Assembly: GCA_037178625.1 (NCBI GenBank)
Contig: CM074136.1
Location: 2,046,001-2,110,000 of the forward strand
DNA length: 64,000 nt
Direction of reading: 5' to 3'
Origin: Skeletonema tropicum
Taxonomy: Eukaryota > Bacillariophyta > Thalassiosirophyceae > Thalassiosirales > Thalassiosiraceae
Position 1 is the stretch's first letter; every line of letters starts with the position of its first letter. The notes under the pieces were generated by a model. It had not been told where the DNA came from and did no database searches. It saw only the letters and a program-made list of their open reading frames with translations. A program made the position numbers and the translations under genes. This document shows, in pieces, positions 51,947-62,539 of this stretch.

Positions 51947-53661
51947 CTACATATTGTCGAGATAGCCATGTGTGTTATCGTAGGCATTCGCGCATTTGAG
52001 ATGCGGTCTGAGAAACATTCCGACAATCGAGACTAATGCGTCGCACAAAGTAGAAATAGATCGCTCGCTGTAGCTCGAGCGTTAGAAGTAGCTGCCTTTT
52101 TAACCAGAAGATGCCCAGGGGATAATGAAAAAAATCACTAGCGATCACCATGGCGCACCTCGACCCCGTACGTGCTGACATCAACAACACTAGCTACACA
52201 TAAAATTAGACAGCCCCACTGCAGTAACTCCCTCTCCAATAGCCTTTCTGTGAAGTGATGTCCTCAGTTGGTCATCGACCGACGCCATTGCTACATATCA
52301 TGGCACCAAAGTAGAGGTGTCGGAAAATTGCGCTTTGACATCGGTGTGATGATACACATTCAATATGGTCTTCAGATGAATAGATGGAGCTGCTCTGCCA
52401 CCGAACTGGTTTGCACACGCCAACTATATACTATTAAGCGGCGATCAGTTCCCTCTAGAGTGTGCCTGGGCGTTATATGACGCATGCAGTGGTATGGTGA
52501 ATACAGGTGGTGAAAATGGATAATTTCCACAAAATACATCAAAAAGGAGAATGCATATATCTGACAGAATACAAGATGTAGAGGTGCCAAAAGTCAGTGA
52601 GGTGATGACTATTATATAACAATCAACGATGTTTGACCAGGTTTCTCTATTTCATTGCGGCTACAACATAATTGGACTGGTTGGAATATAGCATGTTTTC
52701 ATGGAAAATCAGGAGCCCTACACCGTCACATACACGAGTATTTGAAGTGATATTGAGTGCATTCACTCCGCGAAATAGGGGGCCTTTCACCACACAACAC
52801 CAATGGCCATCTGTTGCGAGCATTATACAGTGGTTTCAGGGTATCATATGACTCCTAACAGCACCATTCCTACCAGATGGCATCAAAGCAACAGCGGATG
52901 ATTCGGCCTACTACTCCATTATTACGTCTAATTGGCAAGTCATTAATAAAACTGATAATAATTATCAATTATCATAATATATAGAAGGTGTCTGTGACGC
53001 ACTATGGCTATTAATAACCGAATTGTATTAAATATGAGTATATCATGATGTTGCCCGGGAGGTGCAGAATTTATGTCTGCGTCGGTTAGAGCCGCATACC
53101 ATCACAATGACCTTGATTCGACCGCCGACGCTTACATAATCGGAATCTACATAAAAAATTGGATTAGACGGAGTGTCATTTATCATGGTTTTGGGTGCAT
53201 TGGCCCAATAGTACCATGGTTTGCCGTCGGATTCGTCATGGTGATGTTTTTTTTTAGTGTGTGATGCGTGATGGCCGAGCACCGCCGCCGGCCGATGTCG
53301 ATACTACTGAAATGGCACCCCCAAGATCTCGGGGAATGGTCGGAATACCACCATGGCGCGTTGCAGAGGCGTTCTAAACTCACTAAATGGAAAGTTGTTG
53401 GTCTTTGAACCATAAGAATCGGCCTATTATTGACGAAGTTATGCTGTAAAGACGCTAACCCGGGGAAACCCGGGGCTGGGCATCTTCTGGTTAATATAAT
53501 ACAACTTGTTTGTCCAATGCAACTACAATAGCACAGTCAATATTAGCAAGCTTTGAGTGTCCAGGGCCCGGTTCACTCATTGATCTTCGTTACATCACGG
53601 GAACCTGGGGTTGACAGTGGCTGATTTTTGTAAGTGGCCGATGCGACGAGTGTTTGCAATA
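51947..53661. other. gene-poor region between MITE families
   Basis: No gene recognised. A mini-ORF in strong start context is at 52150-52203 (ATCACCATGGCG). A 63-codon hydrophobic frame at 53073-53264 has no homologue that I recognise. At 53595-53658 the sequence is the inverse of 59888-59955. Confidence 0.45.
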
Positions 53662-53897
53662 AGATTTAAGTCGTGGTTCTCAAAAATCGAGCGTTGAGGC
53701 TAATATCTGATGGCCCTTTCTGCTAAAACTTGCTGCCGACGCCACGGATCGGCCATCTGACACGGTGCGCCGCCAAGCAGCGTGTCACTCGTGGCGGTGG
53801 CAGCAAGTTTCACACGTTGGCAGCAAGTTTTTGGAGGAATAGGCCATCAGTCATCAACCTCAACGCTCGATTTTGAGAAACACGACTTAAATCTTAT
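53662..53897. mobile_element. 236-bp foldback MITE
   Basis: Both ends read ATAAGATTTAAGTCGTG inward and the inverse similarity continues for about 80 bp (CTCAAAAATCGAGCGTTGAGG, CTGATGGCC, AACTTGCTGCC). It can fold into a long hairpin and has no coding potential. It lies 7 bp from the Copia-like LTR. Confidence 0.7.
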
Positions 53898-53904
53898 CCG
53901 GCTT

Positions 53905-54266
53905 TGACAGATGGTGTTAAACCCTGACCCCAGCTAAAGCCCTTGCTAGGAGCTAATTCATGTGTTACCACACTTGGTCGTTTGTTAACTTGCGTTTACT
54001 TTAGAATTCGAATTGTGAGCTTTCCTTATCTTGGAAAACAATCATCCAAGAAATATCCTTATCTTGGATACAATCGTCATTGTTGGAGTTTTCCCTCCAA
54101 AATCCCTCTCTCTGATATCTTTTGCTGCCTAAAACCTCTTCGGAAGTGCCGAGAACTTCTCTGCCCCTCATACGTGTCGTACCTACCCTCAAAGATACAT
54201 ATCTCAATGCCGTACCAGCAAGTACTAGAATCCATATCCAAGCCTTGTCCAAGCTCCCGTTCGTCA
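53905..54266 (-). repeat. 3' LTR of the Copia-like element
   Basis: 362 bp. The last 88 codons of the 1,680-aa frame lie inside it. Confidence 0.85.
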
Positions 54267-57200
54267 CCCCCCTATGATTCGACGTCCTTGCTATTACATC
54301 TCCAATAATCCATCGCGTTCCCTTTCCAAGATAGATCGCCTTGTAATCATATGGATAACATTCCCTCCTAATGAATGTCACTCTCATACATTCAGATGTA
54401 GCTGTAGCAATCTCACGAATGCGGTAGGTCAGTATGGAGTGTCTTACGCTGGTCCCAAAACTGGGCTGTATCTTACTAGCCACGAGTGACTCAATATTGC
54501 TGGGCAAGATTGGCGTGTCTTGTTGCAGTAGTCCAAGAATAACACATTCCGTCATTGTCACGTGTCCTACAATCAACTCTGAGCTTCCACTCTGGAGGTT
54601 ATCATATCCGTCTGCAATCAATGATGTCTTGCTGCAATTGCGTGTTCTCAAACTAATCAGTTGCGATAGGCGATCAACTCTGTGTCTTGAGCCCATGGAA
54701 CAGTTGCTTCCAGTTTCAGCTGACTCAGCGTATCCAATGTTTTCCGATTGGCACTGATATGACGCTCCGTTCTGCTGAGACATGAGTTGGGTCATTGCCT
54801 TTTCTAGATCGGTCCTGACAGAATGGATGAGTGCGATCATTTCCTTCTCAAGAACAACGTTCTCCGTCTGCAATGCATCATCATAAAAGAAGTTTGTAAG
54901 CTGGTGATTTGGGCCGCTCATTCTACCAGGGATAAAGCCGCTATCCGCAATGTGTCTCGTCATCATAGCAACGCAGCAGGGATTGTGATCTCTCTCAAAT
55001 TCATTGCCGTTGTACGTAACGATGTTCCTCAAGTATCTTCCCCCAGGTTCCCTGACAACAACGTTGCTGCGTGTATCTCCACGTGTGTATCCTACAGAGC
55101 TTGAGTGTATTGTCCCCCATAGTAACAGTCGTGTCGCGCTGTTGTACGTCTGCGTAGGATCATACTCATACCAAACACTGATTCTCCTCAAAGAAGCGGT
55201 TGTAACGTCCTTGGCATATCTTTCATTCAATCGCGGTCCATTCGAGTTGTGAAAATCATCCCGCTCAGCAAGCTCCTGAACTCTCGCGCCGCCAATACCA
55301 ATTAGCTTTGACTTTAATCGGCCAATCATCCAATCACTTTGGAGTTGTCCATCGTTTTCCACATTCAACGTCAACGCTCCCATACAAACCTCATTAAGAC
55401 TATTGTTGTTGACGTATCGTAGTTCTTCGTTGTCGATGTCACCATCACCACAAGGTAATTCAATCCAATGATTCCAATAATAATCCAGAGACGAACTTCT
55501 CAACGCATCCAACTTGAGTTTGTGGAGTGTAGCCTTTTTGTATCCGTCGAGTGCAATGTTGTAGAATGAATTTCTCTCTTCAGCAAATGTCTCCAAGTTG
55601 TTACATTTCAGATTCTTCGTATCCTGCCATTTGATCTCCCCATTGTCTCGATCAATACCTTCGTCTCGTTGATAGTTCCGAGGTACCTGATGTCCAAGAA
55701 GATCTCCAACTTTCGCCTTGAGCCCGCTTTGAGAATCCTCAATGATTTGAACTAACTTCGCAATGGATCCCAAGATAGACGACCCAAAATTCGCAAACCT
55801 GATGCAACCAACTGCTACATTCTCACGGATGTAATGGTATGATAATACCAAATGCCTCTTGCGATTCTTGAAGTCAGGATTAACTCCACTTGACACTAAA
55901 GACTCATTGTCACCCAATAGTAGAATCGGGGTTCCATGCAAAGGTACTCCGAGGAACTGAAGGAGGGTCTTGTTAGCCCTGATTTGCCTGATAGCTGTTC
56001 CCGCTGCGTTGTTCTCGGATCTGTACGTAGCTGTTTCGACAGTATTCTGCTTCTTCGAAAACCAATCAAAAGGAGTCTTATTGAGGAAGTGAAGTGCGCC
56101 TGTGACAGATTTTCCACTGCGAATATCATGCATTAGGTTGGCATCCACAAAACTAGTCATCAAGACAGGCTTCCCACAAGCTGGTGGAGGATTCTTGGAG
56201 TACTCCTCGCGAGTTCTGGCATAGGGCGTACTGGGCCAATCCCTTTTGAGGAAATCGAAACCTGAGATAACAGGCATATCAGTCTTGTACCGAATGTCTC
56301 CATTCCTCATCTTGCAGAGATACCCATAGACTCTCTTGATCCTATCGAGATGACCTTTCCTTGGTTGTGCACGGAAGCTGGACAACGTCATTACAGCGGT
56401 TCCCACAATATTTCTATCATTGTCGTTGACCATACGCTTTATCATCATCTCGGTCGGCGTGAAATCTACTCCCCAAGAGTGCTTATCGTACGTGATATCT
56501 CCAACGATTTTCTTTCTCAATAACTTTTCCTTGGCCAATACCTCCTCCAATAGTATCTTACTATCCCATAATCTAATAAACTTCAACGTTGAGTAGTCAG
56601 AATCGTTGCGTCCCATCGAACCCATCCAAGGTACCGTAATATTACCAGATGCAGCTCCCCATCGTGAAAGTAGTTTGACAATCAGAGTCCCATCACAACC
56701 AGAAGTCTTGTCGTGCTGGCTTTCATGCATGATGTCCGCGCCAAATGAGTCAAACAGTCTCCGCATCATCTCTCCCCCATCATTACGGGCAACACAGTTG
56801 GAGTAATGTATGTTGATGCGAGGCATGACCTGCATATATGCGGCTCCAGCAGTGGGATCGACGCCCGTCACAAGTCGTCCAAGATCTTCAATAAACTCAA
56901 TGAACGTCACACTGGTTCCAAAATTACGTGGCTGCAAAGAGTACTTTCCAAATCCAATCACTGCGGAGCAATAGCCCTTTCGAAATCCAAGCGCCGAGGA
57001 GCAGTAATCCTGTCCAAATGCTGCAACCGCCAATCGAAAGATGCTCCTGTCATCATTATCACTCTTGCGTATCACCACCTTGTCAACCGTTAATGATGAC
57101 AACACGAGATCCTCTCCACATGCGTGCATAAAAGTAGGTGCCACCTCGATGTCTTGAATAGAGCAGTCATCGAACTCTGAGTGCCGTTCCACTTGCGAAG

Positions 57201-59043
57201 CAAGATAATCACCGTCTTCAACGGAAACAGGCGCACATGCGTCGCAACGATCAATCAAGGTCACCTCCTGACCAGTATCATCAACGTATCCAACAATATC
57301 GATGGCATTATCTCCAAGTTCCACCTCTTTTCGTCCTAGCTCCCCATCTTTCTTCCCAACTAAATCATCCGTCTCCAATCTTCCACTGACGTTGTTGCTA
57401 TCAGATATGTAGCCAGTGATATTCCATCCGATCAATCTTCCCCCATCAGTAATCATCACTATGAAACATCCCCCATCAATATTACCAGCTCTCTTCAAAT
57501 ATTGCACATTTGCCGAAGAAATAAGTACATAAGAACTGACAGCAGTCAAGTACGCACACTCCCCAACCTCATGAACAGTCTTGTGCTCTAACACTTCATT
57601 TGTTGCAAAACCAACATCATTGTGTTTATCGTTGTCATCACCAAAGGGAAGGCGGAGAGGCTGACGAATATCAATTGCTGTTGGAAGGAAGTTGACGGCG
57701 CTGTACCACTTGCAAGCAGGCTCATAATTAAATGCACAATGCGGTCGTTGCCAACGATGGATGCAAATATCTCCGTCAGTAGCCGTCCCCCAATAGGTGT
57801 CCTCTATTAGAACATAAGATGTACCAAGATCAGGATACATCGCCTCAAGTCTGATCGTAGTGGGATGGAAGCAGCTGGTAGATAGTAAGGGATAGCCCTT
57901 TAAATCTTGACACAGATAGGGATAACCTCCCAGATGCTTGCGAACCCAACATTGCATTTGTCCGCAACGACAGTTGAAGATGCATCGAGCCTCTTCATGA
58001 ACCAAACCAGCCTCGGCCAACCCAGTCGAAATCAAGTCTGTGGATGGATTGCCTCTGTCGAAGAGCTTCGACTGCTCATCAAAGAAATGCTTCGCAGCCA
58101 TCAGGCTCGCTGGAGAAGCTACGGCTACGGATGGAATCCCTCTATCAAATGATTGCGCTTCAAATGTTTGCTTTGCTATTGTCAGGCGAGGCACATCAGT
58201 GGTGTTAGAAGCGTAGGAAAACAACAAAGAGTTCATGTTGTTGTGGTTGGAACGTGCATCAATAAAGGCGAAGTTGCGGTCTGTTGTAGTTGTTGAGAAG
58301 GTGGACTTTTCTGCCGTAGGAAATCGGTTGCTGCAGTCCGATGCAAGATTAGGTGTTGAAATATCGTCCGTGTAGTCGTCAGGAGAAGATGGTTTACATA
58401 ATTCCACCCCTGGAACGTCATCATCATCATCCAGATCATCATCCAAAGAGTAGGAATGATATTGCCCAAAATATCCCGTATGTTGCTGAATTTGAATAAG
58501 CCTACGTTGGTGAAGTTTGGCCTTGGCCTCGTCGTAGGTAACGAAAGGGACAGCTGCGTCGAACCACTGATCGAAGTCATCGCTGGTTTTCTGCATGAAG
58601 TCGTAAACACCAACCTTGGAGATGGGTCCATGCAACATCTGGAGCTGATTCATGTAGGATAGGACTTCGCTCAACCTCTCCCTAAGTTCATCCGAAATAC
58701 TTGCTCCTGTTTTGTCTTTGATCAAATTCACCATGTTGGGATCGCTGATCAACTGCTTGAACTGCCCCAAGGTTGTGATGCCTTTGGAATCCAAGTGCTC
58801 ATGCACGATAGTATTGTTGTTCAACCACTGGTGCAGGATGTGTCTTAGCGTTGGATCCATTTGAATCATCTTCCCACTCCGGTTCTTCACGCTGTTTACC
58901 TCGTTTAAATCATCAATTTTATCTAGAAAATCTCTGGACGTATTTATACTACGATCAGCGATAGCGTCTGCTACAAATCCATCGTCATCTAACTCATCAC
59001 AAAAGAGATGCTTTAGTAACTTTTCATGGGTTGCTTTCCTCAT
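54001..59043 (-). CDS. 1,680-aa Copia-derived protein lacking RT and integrase
   Basis: Residues 1-200 look like a helical gag-like or scaffold domain. Residues 200-880 are unassigned. At about 895-915 MTLSSFRAQPRKGHLDRIKR matches the Copia RT-RNase H connection. RNase H follows at 960-1090: FVDANL (D about 964), YRSENNA (E about 1008), LLGDNESLV (D about 1044), but the final catalytic Asp region reads RHLVLSYHYIREN without Asp. At about 1505-1560 a second RNase H-like end occurs (ILPSNIESLVASKIQPSF, RHSILTYRIREIA). No stop interrupts 5 kb although catalytic residues are lost, which suggests selection for some other role or recent assembly from parts. Confidence 0.75.
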   Translation of the reverse strand: MRKATHEKLLKHLFCDELDDDGFVADAIADRSINTSRDFLDKIDDLNEVNSVKNRSGKMIQMDPTLRHILHQWLNNNTIVHEHLDSKGITTLGQFKQLISDPNMVNLIKDKTGASISDELRERLSEVLSYMNQLQMLHGPISKVGVYDFMQKTSDDFDQWFDAAVPFVTYDEAKAKLHQRRLIQIQQHTGYFGQYHSYSLDDDLDDDDDVPGVELCKPSSPDDYTDDISTPNLASDCSNRFPTAEKSTFSTTTTDRNFAFIDARSNHNNMNSLLFSYASNTTDVPRLTIAKQTFEAQSFDRGIPSVAVASPASLMAAKHFFDEQSKLFDRGNPSTDLISTGLAEAGLVHEEARCIFNCRCGQMQCWVRKHLGGYPYLCQDLKGYPLLSTSCFHPTTIRLEAMYPDLGTSYVLIEDTYWGTATDGDICIHRWQRPHCAFNYEPACKWYSAVNFLPTAIDIRQPLRLPFGDDNDKHNDVGFATNEVLEHKTVHEVGECAYLTAVSSYVLISSANVQYLKRAGNIDGGCFIVMITDGGRLIGWNITGYISDSNNVSGRLETDDLVGKKDGELGRKEVELGDNAIDIVGYVDDTGQEVTLIDRCDACAPVSVEDGDYLASQVERHSEFDDCSIQDIEVAPTFMHACGEDLVLSSLTVDKVVIRKSDNDDRSIFRLAVAAFGQDYCSSALGFRKGYCSAVIGFGKYSLQPRNFGTSVTFIEFIEDLGRLVTGVDPTAGAAYMQVMPRINIHYSNCVARNDGGEMMRRLFDSFGADIMHESQHDKTSGCDGTLIVKLLSRWGAASGNITVPWMGSMGRNDSDYSTLKFIRLWDSKILLEEVLAKEKLLRKKIVGDITYDKHSWGVDFTPTEMMIKRMVNDNDRNIVGTAVMTLSSFRAQPRKGHLDRIKRVYGYLCKMRNGDIRYKTDMPVISGFDFLKRDWPSTPYARTREEYSKNPPPACGKPVLMTSFVDANLMHDIRSGKSVTGALHFLNKTPFDWFSKKQNTVETATYRSENNAAGTAIRQIRANKTLLQFLGVPLHGTPILLLGDNESLVSSGVNPDFKNRKRHLVLSYHYIRENVAVGCIRFANFGSSILGSIAKLVQIIEDSQSGLKAKVGDLLGHQVPRNYQRDEGIDRDNGEIKWQDTKNLKCNNLETFAEERNSFYNIALDGYKKATLHKLKLDALRSSSLDYYWNHWIELPCGDGDIDNEELRYVNNNSLNEVCMGALTLNVENDGQLQSDWMIGRLKSKLIGIGGARVQELAERDDFHNSNGPRLNERYAKDVTTASLRRISVWYEYDPTQTYNSATRLLLWGTIHSSSVGYTRGDTRSNVVVREPGGRYLRNIVTYNGNEFERDHNPCCVAMMTRHIADSGFIPGRMSGPNHQLTNFFYDDALQTENVVLEKEMIALIHSVRTDLEKAMTQLMSQQNGASYQCQSENIGYAESAETGSNCSMGSRHRVDRLSQLISLRTRNCSKTSLIADGYDNLQSGSSELIVGHVTMTECVILGLLQQDTPILPSNIESLVASKIQPSFGTSVRHSILTYRIREIATATSECMRVTFIRRECYPYDYKAIYLGKGTRWIIGDVIARTSNHRGVTNGSLDKAWIWILVLAGTALRYVSLRVGTTRMRGREVLGTSEEVLGSKRYQREGFWRENSNNDDCIQDKDISWMIVFQDKESSQFEF

Positions 59044-59521
59044 GATTCAAAACTGCGCCGAAATAAAACTGTAATAAATTTTTGATATGCCCAATAAGTA
59101 TTTATCAACCGTTCAATACTCTATTATTAGGAAATTACAGGGTTGCACTTGCTGATGTGCTTAGGGCAACACGGAGTCACCCGCAGTTCACGCTGCAGAT
59201 TCTGCCTCACCGCGCTAATAGTGAGTACTGGAATCTATATTCCTTATTTCCAACACGGAGTCAGGTTGGGGAATTTCCGAACAAATCTCACCGAAGCTCT
59301 TCGGTAGTAATTGAGATAGTCTTGAGCTGATTTACACACTTCACCGCTTTGCCACGGTCATGTACTCACTTTGTCCAATAGATCGCTTACAGGGTGCAAC
59401 GCGGAGTCACACACACGGGGTCCTCAAATCGATGGGAGTAGGGATGTCGTAGGTGCGAAGGCAGCAGTCGGCTCACTCGATTCCGTAATGGAATAAAAGT
59501 AGAATCCGACGACTGGAAATC
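59044..59521 (-). other. leader of the Copia-like element
   Basis: Non-coding stretch between the 5' LTR and the ORF. The word CGGAGTCA recurs at about 59174, 59255 and 59402 in similar context (ACACGGAGTCA or ACGCGGAGTCA). No standard primer-binding site beginning TGG is visible next to the LTR. Confidence 0.45.
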
Positions 59522-59883
59522 TGACAAATGGTGTCAAACCCTGACCCCAGCTAAAGCCCTTGCTAGGAGCTAATTCATGTGTTACCACACTTGGTCGTTT
59601 GTTAACTTGCGTTTACTTTAGAATTCGAATTGTGAGCTTTCCTTATCTTGGAAAACAATCATCCAAGAAACATCCTTATCTTGGATACAATCGTCATTGT
59701 TGGAGTTTTCCCTCCAAAATCCCTCTCTCTGATATCTTTTGCTGCCTAAAACCTCTTCGGAAGTGCCGAGAACTTCTCTGCCCCTCATACGTGTCGTACC
59801 TACCCTCAAAGATACATATCTCAATGCCGTACCAGCAAGTACTAGAATCCATATCCAAGCCTTGTCCAAGCTCCCGTTCGTCA
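59522..59883 (-). repeat. 5' LTR of the Copia-like element
   Basis: 362 bp, matching 53905-54266 apart from a few substitutions (AAATGGTGTCAAAC here, AGATGGTGTTAAAC there; AAACATCC here, AAATATCC there). Confidence 0.85.
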
Positions 59884-60054
59884 TGCTTATAGCAAACACT
59901 CGTCGCATCACTTCATCCCGACGTGTCAACCCCAGGTTCCCGTGGTTACATCATTTACATTTACTACGCTACTATCATTGTCTGTGATCTTCACAGGTTC
60001 TGAGTTCCAAATACGCTGGTAACGATCCTCGAATCCAGCGCGACGAGCAATCTA

Positions 60055-60830
60055 TTGAGCCTTCAATTCAACGCCTGTGACGTACGTCCCGAAAGTCGAC
60101 TCGGGATCACAAGTGCACAGTTAGAGAATCTCCCTAGAGAGATTCATCATACCCCGCAGGCTAGTAAAACTGCGAAATCCGCCGTCCTCCGTGAGTGTGC
60201 CTGTCCGAACAACATGGAGCATTCTAGAACTCCAAATAACAACCAATCCGCCGCTCCAACTGCAGTAGAGAGCGAGCGCAGTCCTCAAATTCACACTCCA
60301 CCCAAATCAGCGAGTACTCTCTCATTACTAGCACGGGTGGGGACAGCAACAGTGAAGAAAGTCATGCCAGCGAGGTTGGCTAAGGTGTTGTTTGGTGAAG
60401 AAGCACAAACTGCCGATGTGCAAGAGGATCCGCCTGCAGGAGAACGTCCAGAGGTGTACGTTGAATCTCCTGCCCTCGGAGACAGTCCAGCCCGCGTCGC
60501 TGGCCCTACGAGAGAGGCGAGAGGAGTACCCTGACGAGAGGTACTCCTCACACCAGCAGCAACATCGTCCCAGCCACCGCTCAAGCAGAAGCAGACGTGG
60601 ATGGAGTCGACGTTCCTCCTTCCACCGTGGAAGTGGTGACCGTTGAGAAAGGAGGAGAAGGAGCGTGGAAGAGTGGTTACGTCGGAGAAAAAGTGACTCA
60701 CCATAAAGTGCAACGTGGAACGGGGCATGCGAACATGCGCATCGGTTTAGACATTCCACGCAGTACTCACGTTTCTCACCATTTGTCCGATGTGAGTGTA
60801 GTACGGTTGATAGTGACGGTCAGACCATAG
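60055..60830 (+). pseudogene. N-terminal gag-like region of a second Copia-like element, frame-broken
   Basis: Two consecutive frames, 60055-60534 and 60597-60830, differ by one base step. The first is Pro/Ser/Ala-rich with a LARVGTATVKKVMPARLAKV helix. The second is Val/Gly-rich (EVVTVEKGGEGAWKSGYVGE). Neither is recognised. They precede the coiled-coil gag frame and the repeated one-base steps suggest one ancestral reading. Confidence 0.35.
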
Positions 60831-61009
60831 GCCATAGGTCACAATTCAGTACCACCTCGGCAATTCGGATTAATCAACTTGAACAAGAGAATGCGAGAGT
60901 TGAACGCGAGAAGGCCGCTCTCTTACAGCAACGTGCAGAACTTGAGCAACTTGCAGCTGCCAATAAGAAGCTTGCAGCTGACCGTGTAGCTCCCGTCTCT
61001 CTTCATCGA

Positions 61010-62539
61010 GTGAAGGAAGAGTCTCCGTTCGATATCCCTGATGGTCTTTCCGATGGAGTGCCTGCCAGTTTGCCTGGCCTGGTGTCTGATCCAGAGGATG
61101 TTTTCGCTGAAGAAGTGCCTCCGGATGTTAAGGCAAAGGAAGCAAATTGGGCACGTCGCAGTTGCGGTGATGTTAAGGCAAAAAAGGAAGCGTATTGGGA
61201 ACATCGCAGTTGCGGTGATGTTGGTCGCACCAGTGGTTACGGTTCTGGGGGGGATTACTCCAGCTCATCTACTGGTAGTCGTACTAGAACCTTACCCACA
61301 ACCGTGCAAACAACTCGGGGGCACGTTAGAGGAGTGCATGCTGCTTCGTCTCCGTCGATTACTCGCTCAGGAGGATTAAATCTTTCCATCAACTCGGTAG
61401 AGCACGTGGCTACTACCGCCAATGCCAATCCTAACATCTCATTCAGGTCTGAGGAGGACACAGCTCAGTTCAGGACTTTGGACAGTTCCAGTCATCTTGC
61501 TTACGTTGGGTTCGGTCAGCACGCACAAGTGGTTGTCAACAAACGTGACCATTTGAAGAGAGGAGAGAGTGGGTTTGTTGGTCAACAAGATGAACTCATG
61601 CGCAGAGGAGACAGCGCAGTGAAGGAAAGTGAAAAACTGGGAGGATGGGAGCATGATGTTTACACAGCGAACGTCATAGGTGTGAAGTCAGCTCGATCTG
61701 CAAGCAACGCCGATGATGCAGTCAACGCGTACACTACAAACGCCAAGAAGTTCAAAGAGATTCGGACACACTGCATCCAGTACGACTTCATGCAACTGCT
61801 GTACATTCTGAAGGCAAAGCCAGGGATCACAACCGATGCCGATGCACTTTCTGATGAGGAACTGAGGCATACGAAGCTGGGAGACCTGGTGGACTTAGAG
61901 AGCAAGGGATCTAGTCGGGATATGTTCAAAGACTGGGCAAATCTAACGGTGGATGAAGTCAAGCTGATGCAGCGTATCTACAACATGCATCCAGCAGTTA
62001 TGCAGGAGGATCGCGATTCAAATGGGCTCCTGTATCAATTGGTGAGGAACTATCTGACCATCGATTTCCGTGAGAGTGTGGATCGAGCGTATAATAAGAC
62101 ATTCTCGGCGGAGCGTGGTGAAGTCGGAGGGATTACCTATTTGTTTGCCGTCCTGCGGAAGGTGCTCATTGGAACGAGAGCTTCGGTTGATATTCTCTTT
62201 GCTGAACTCTCCAAGTTCTTTTCCGTCGGACCTTCCTACCTTAACGGTGGTGAAAACATTGTAGCACTAGTGTGGCATGTGAAAACCGTTCTCATTGAGC
62301 CGATAGCATCCATGCAAGGTTTCGATCCTTCTCGTGGTCGTCCGATTGAGAGCCTTCTTCAAGCCCTCGCTAAGTCATCTTGCCCAGCCTTTGCCGACTA
62401 CTTTAAGGCTTTGTACAGTCCAACGAACACATCCAGTCAACTTTGTCTACGTCAAACGCTTTGCACTTTAACACCGCGACAATCTTGTCATCCCGTGAGA
62501 CTGCAAACAAGATGCTCGATATTCTTGAGGAAGCAGTGA
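61010..62539 (+). CDS. gag-like protein of a Copia-like element
   Basis: The frame is open well upstream of the GTG at 61010. Between about 60865 and 61000 it encodes a clear coiled coil (INQLEQENARVEREKAALLQ). Two copies of RRSCGDVKAK/HRSCGDVG-like units lie at about 61150-61225. Residues from about 61880 are helical (WANLTVDEVKLMQRIYNMHP, LVRNYLTIDFRESVDRAYN), as expected for a capsid. The frame ends in a foreign tail, and the natural continuation is the 62443-63000 frame after a one-base step near 62420-62440. Confidence 0.5.
   Translation: MKEESPFDIPDGLSDGVPASLPGLVSDPEDVFAEEVPPDVKAKEANWARRSCGDVKAKKEAYWEHRSCGDVGRTSGYGSGGDYSSSSTGSRTRTLPTTVQTTRGHVRGVHAASSPSITRSGGLNLSINSVEHVATTANANPNISFRSEEDTAQFRTLDSSSHLAYVGFGQHAQVVVNKRDHLKRGESGFVGQQDELMRRGDSAVKESEKLGGWEHDVYTANVIGVKSARSASNADDAVNAYTTNAKKFKEIRTHCIQYDFMQLLYILKAKPGITTDADALSDEELRHTKLGDLVDLESKGSSRDMFKDWANLTVDEVKLMQRIYNMHPAVMQEDRDSNGLLYQLVRNYLTIDFRESVDRAYNKTFSAERGEVGGITYLFAVLRKVLIGTRASVDILFAELSKFFSVGPSYLNGGENIVALVWHVKTVLIEPIASMQGFDPSRGRPIESLLQALAKSSCPAFADYFKALYSPTNTSSQLCLRQTLCTLTPRQSCHPVRLQTRCSIFLRKQ

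Larger units (their letters stand above)
53905..59883 (-). mobile_element. Copia-like LTR element with a single long ORF (5,979 bp)
   Basis: 362-bp LTRs at 53905-54266 and 59522-59883 begin TGAC and end GTCA. I see at least three substitutions between them, so insertion is older than for the Gypsy pair. Flanking 5-mers GGCTT and TGCTT differ at one base. One ORF of 1,680 codons fills the interior and runs into the 3' LTR. RNase H and connection motifs are Copia-type, but no RT palm and no integrase is seen, so mobility would need help from another element. Confidence 0.85.

Noticed and set aside
57265..57305. YVDD motif (VGYVDDTG) as reverse transcriptase active site in the Copia-like ORF
   Set aside because: None of the surrounding RT motifs are present and the RT-RNase H connection lies 300 residues away, so the match is probably chance.
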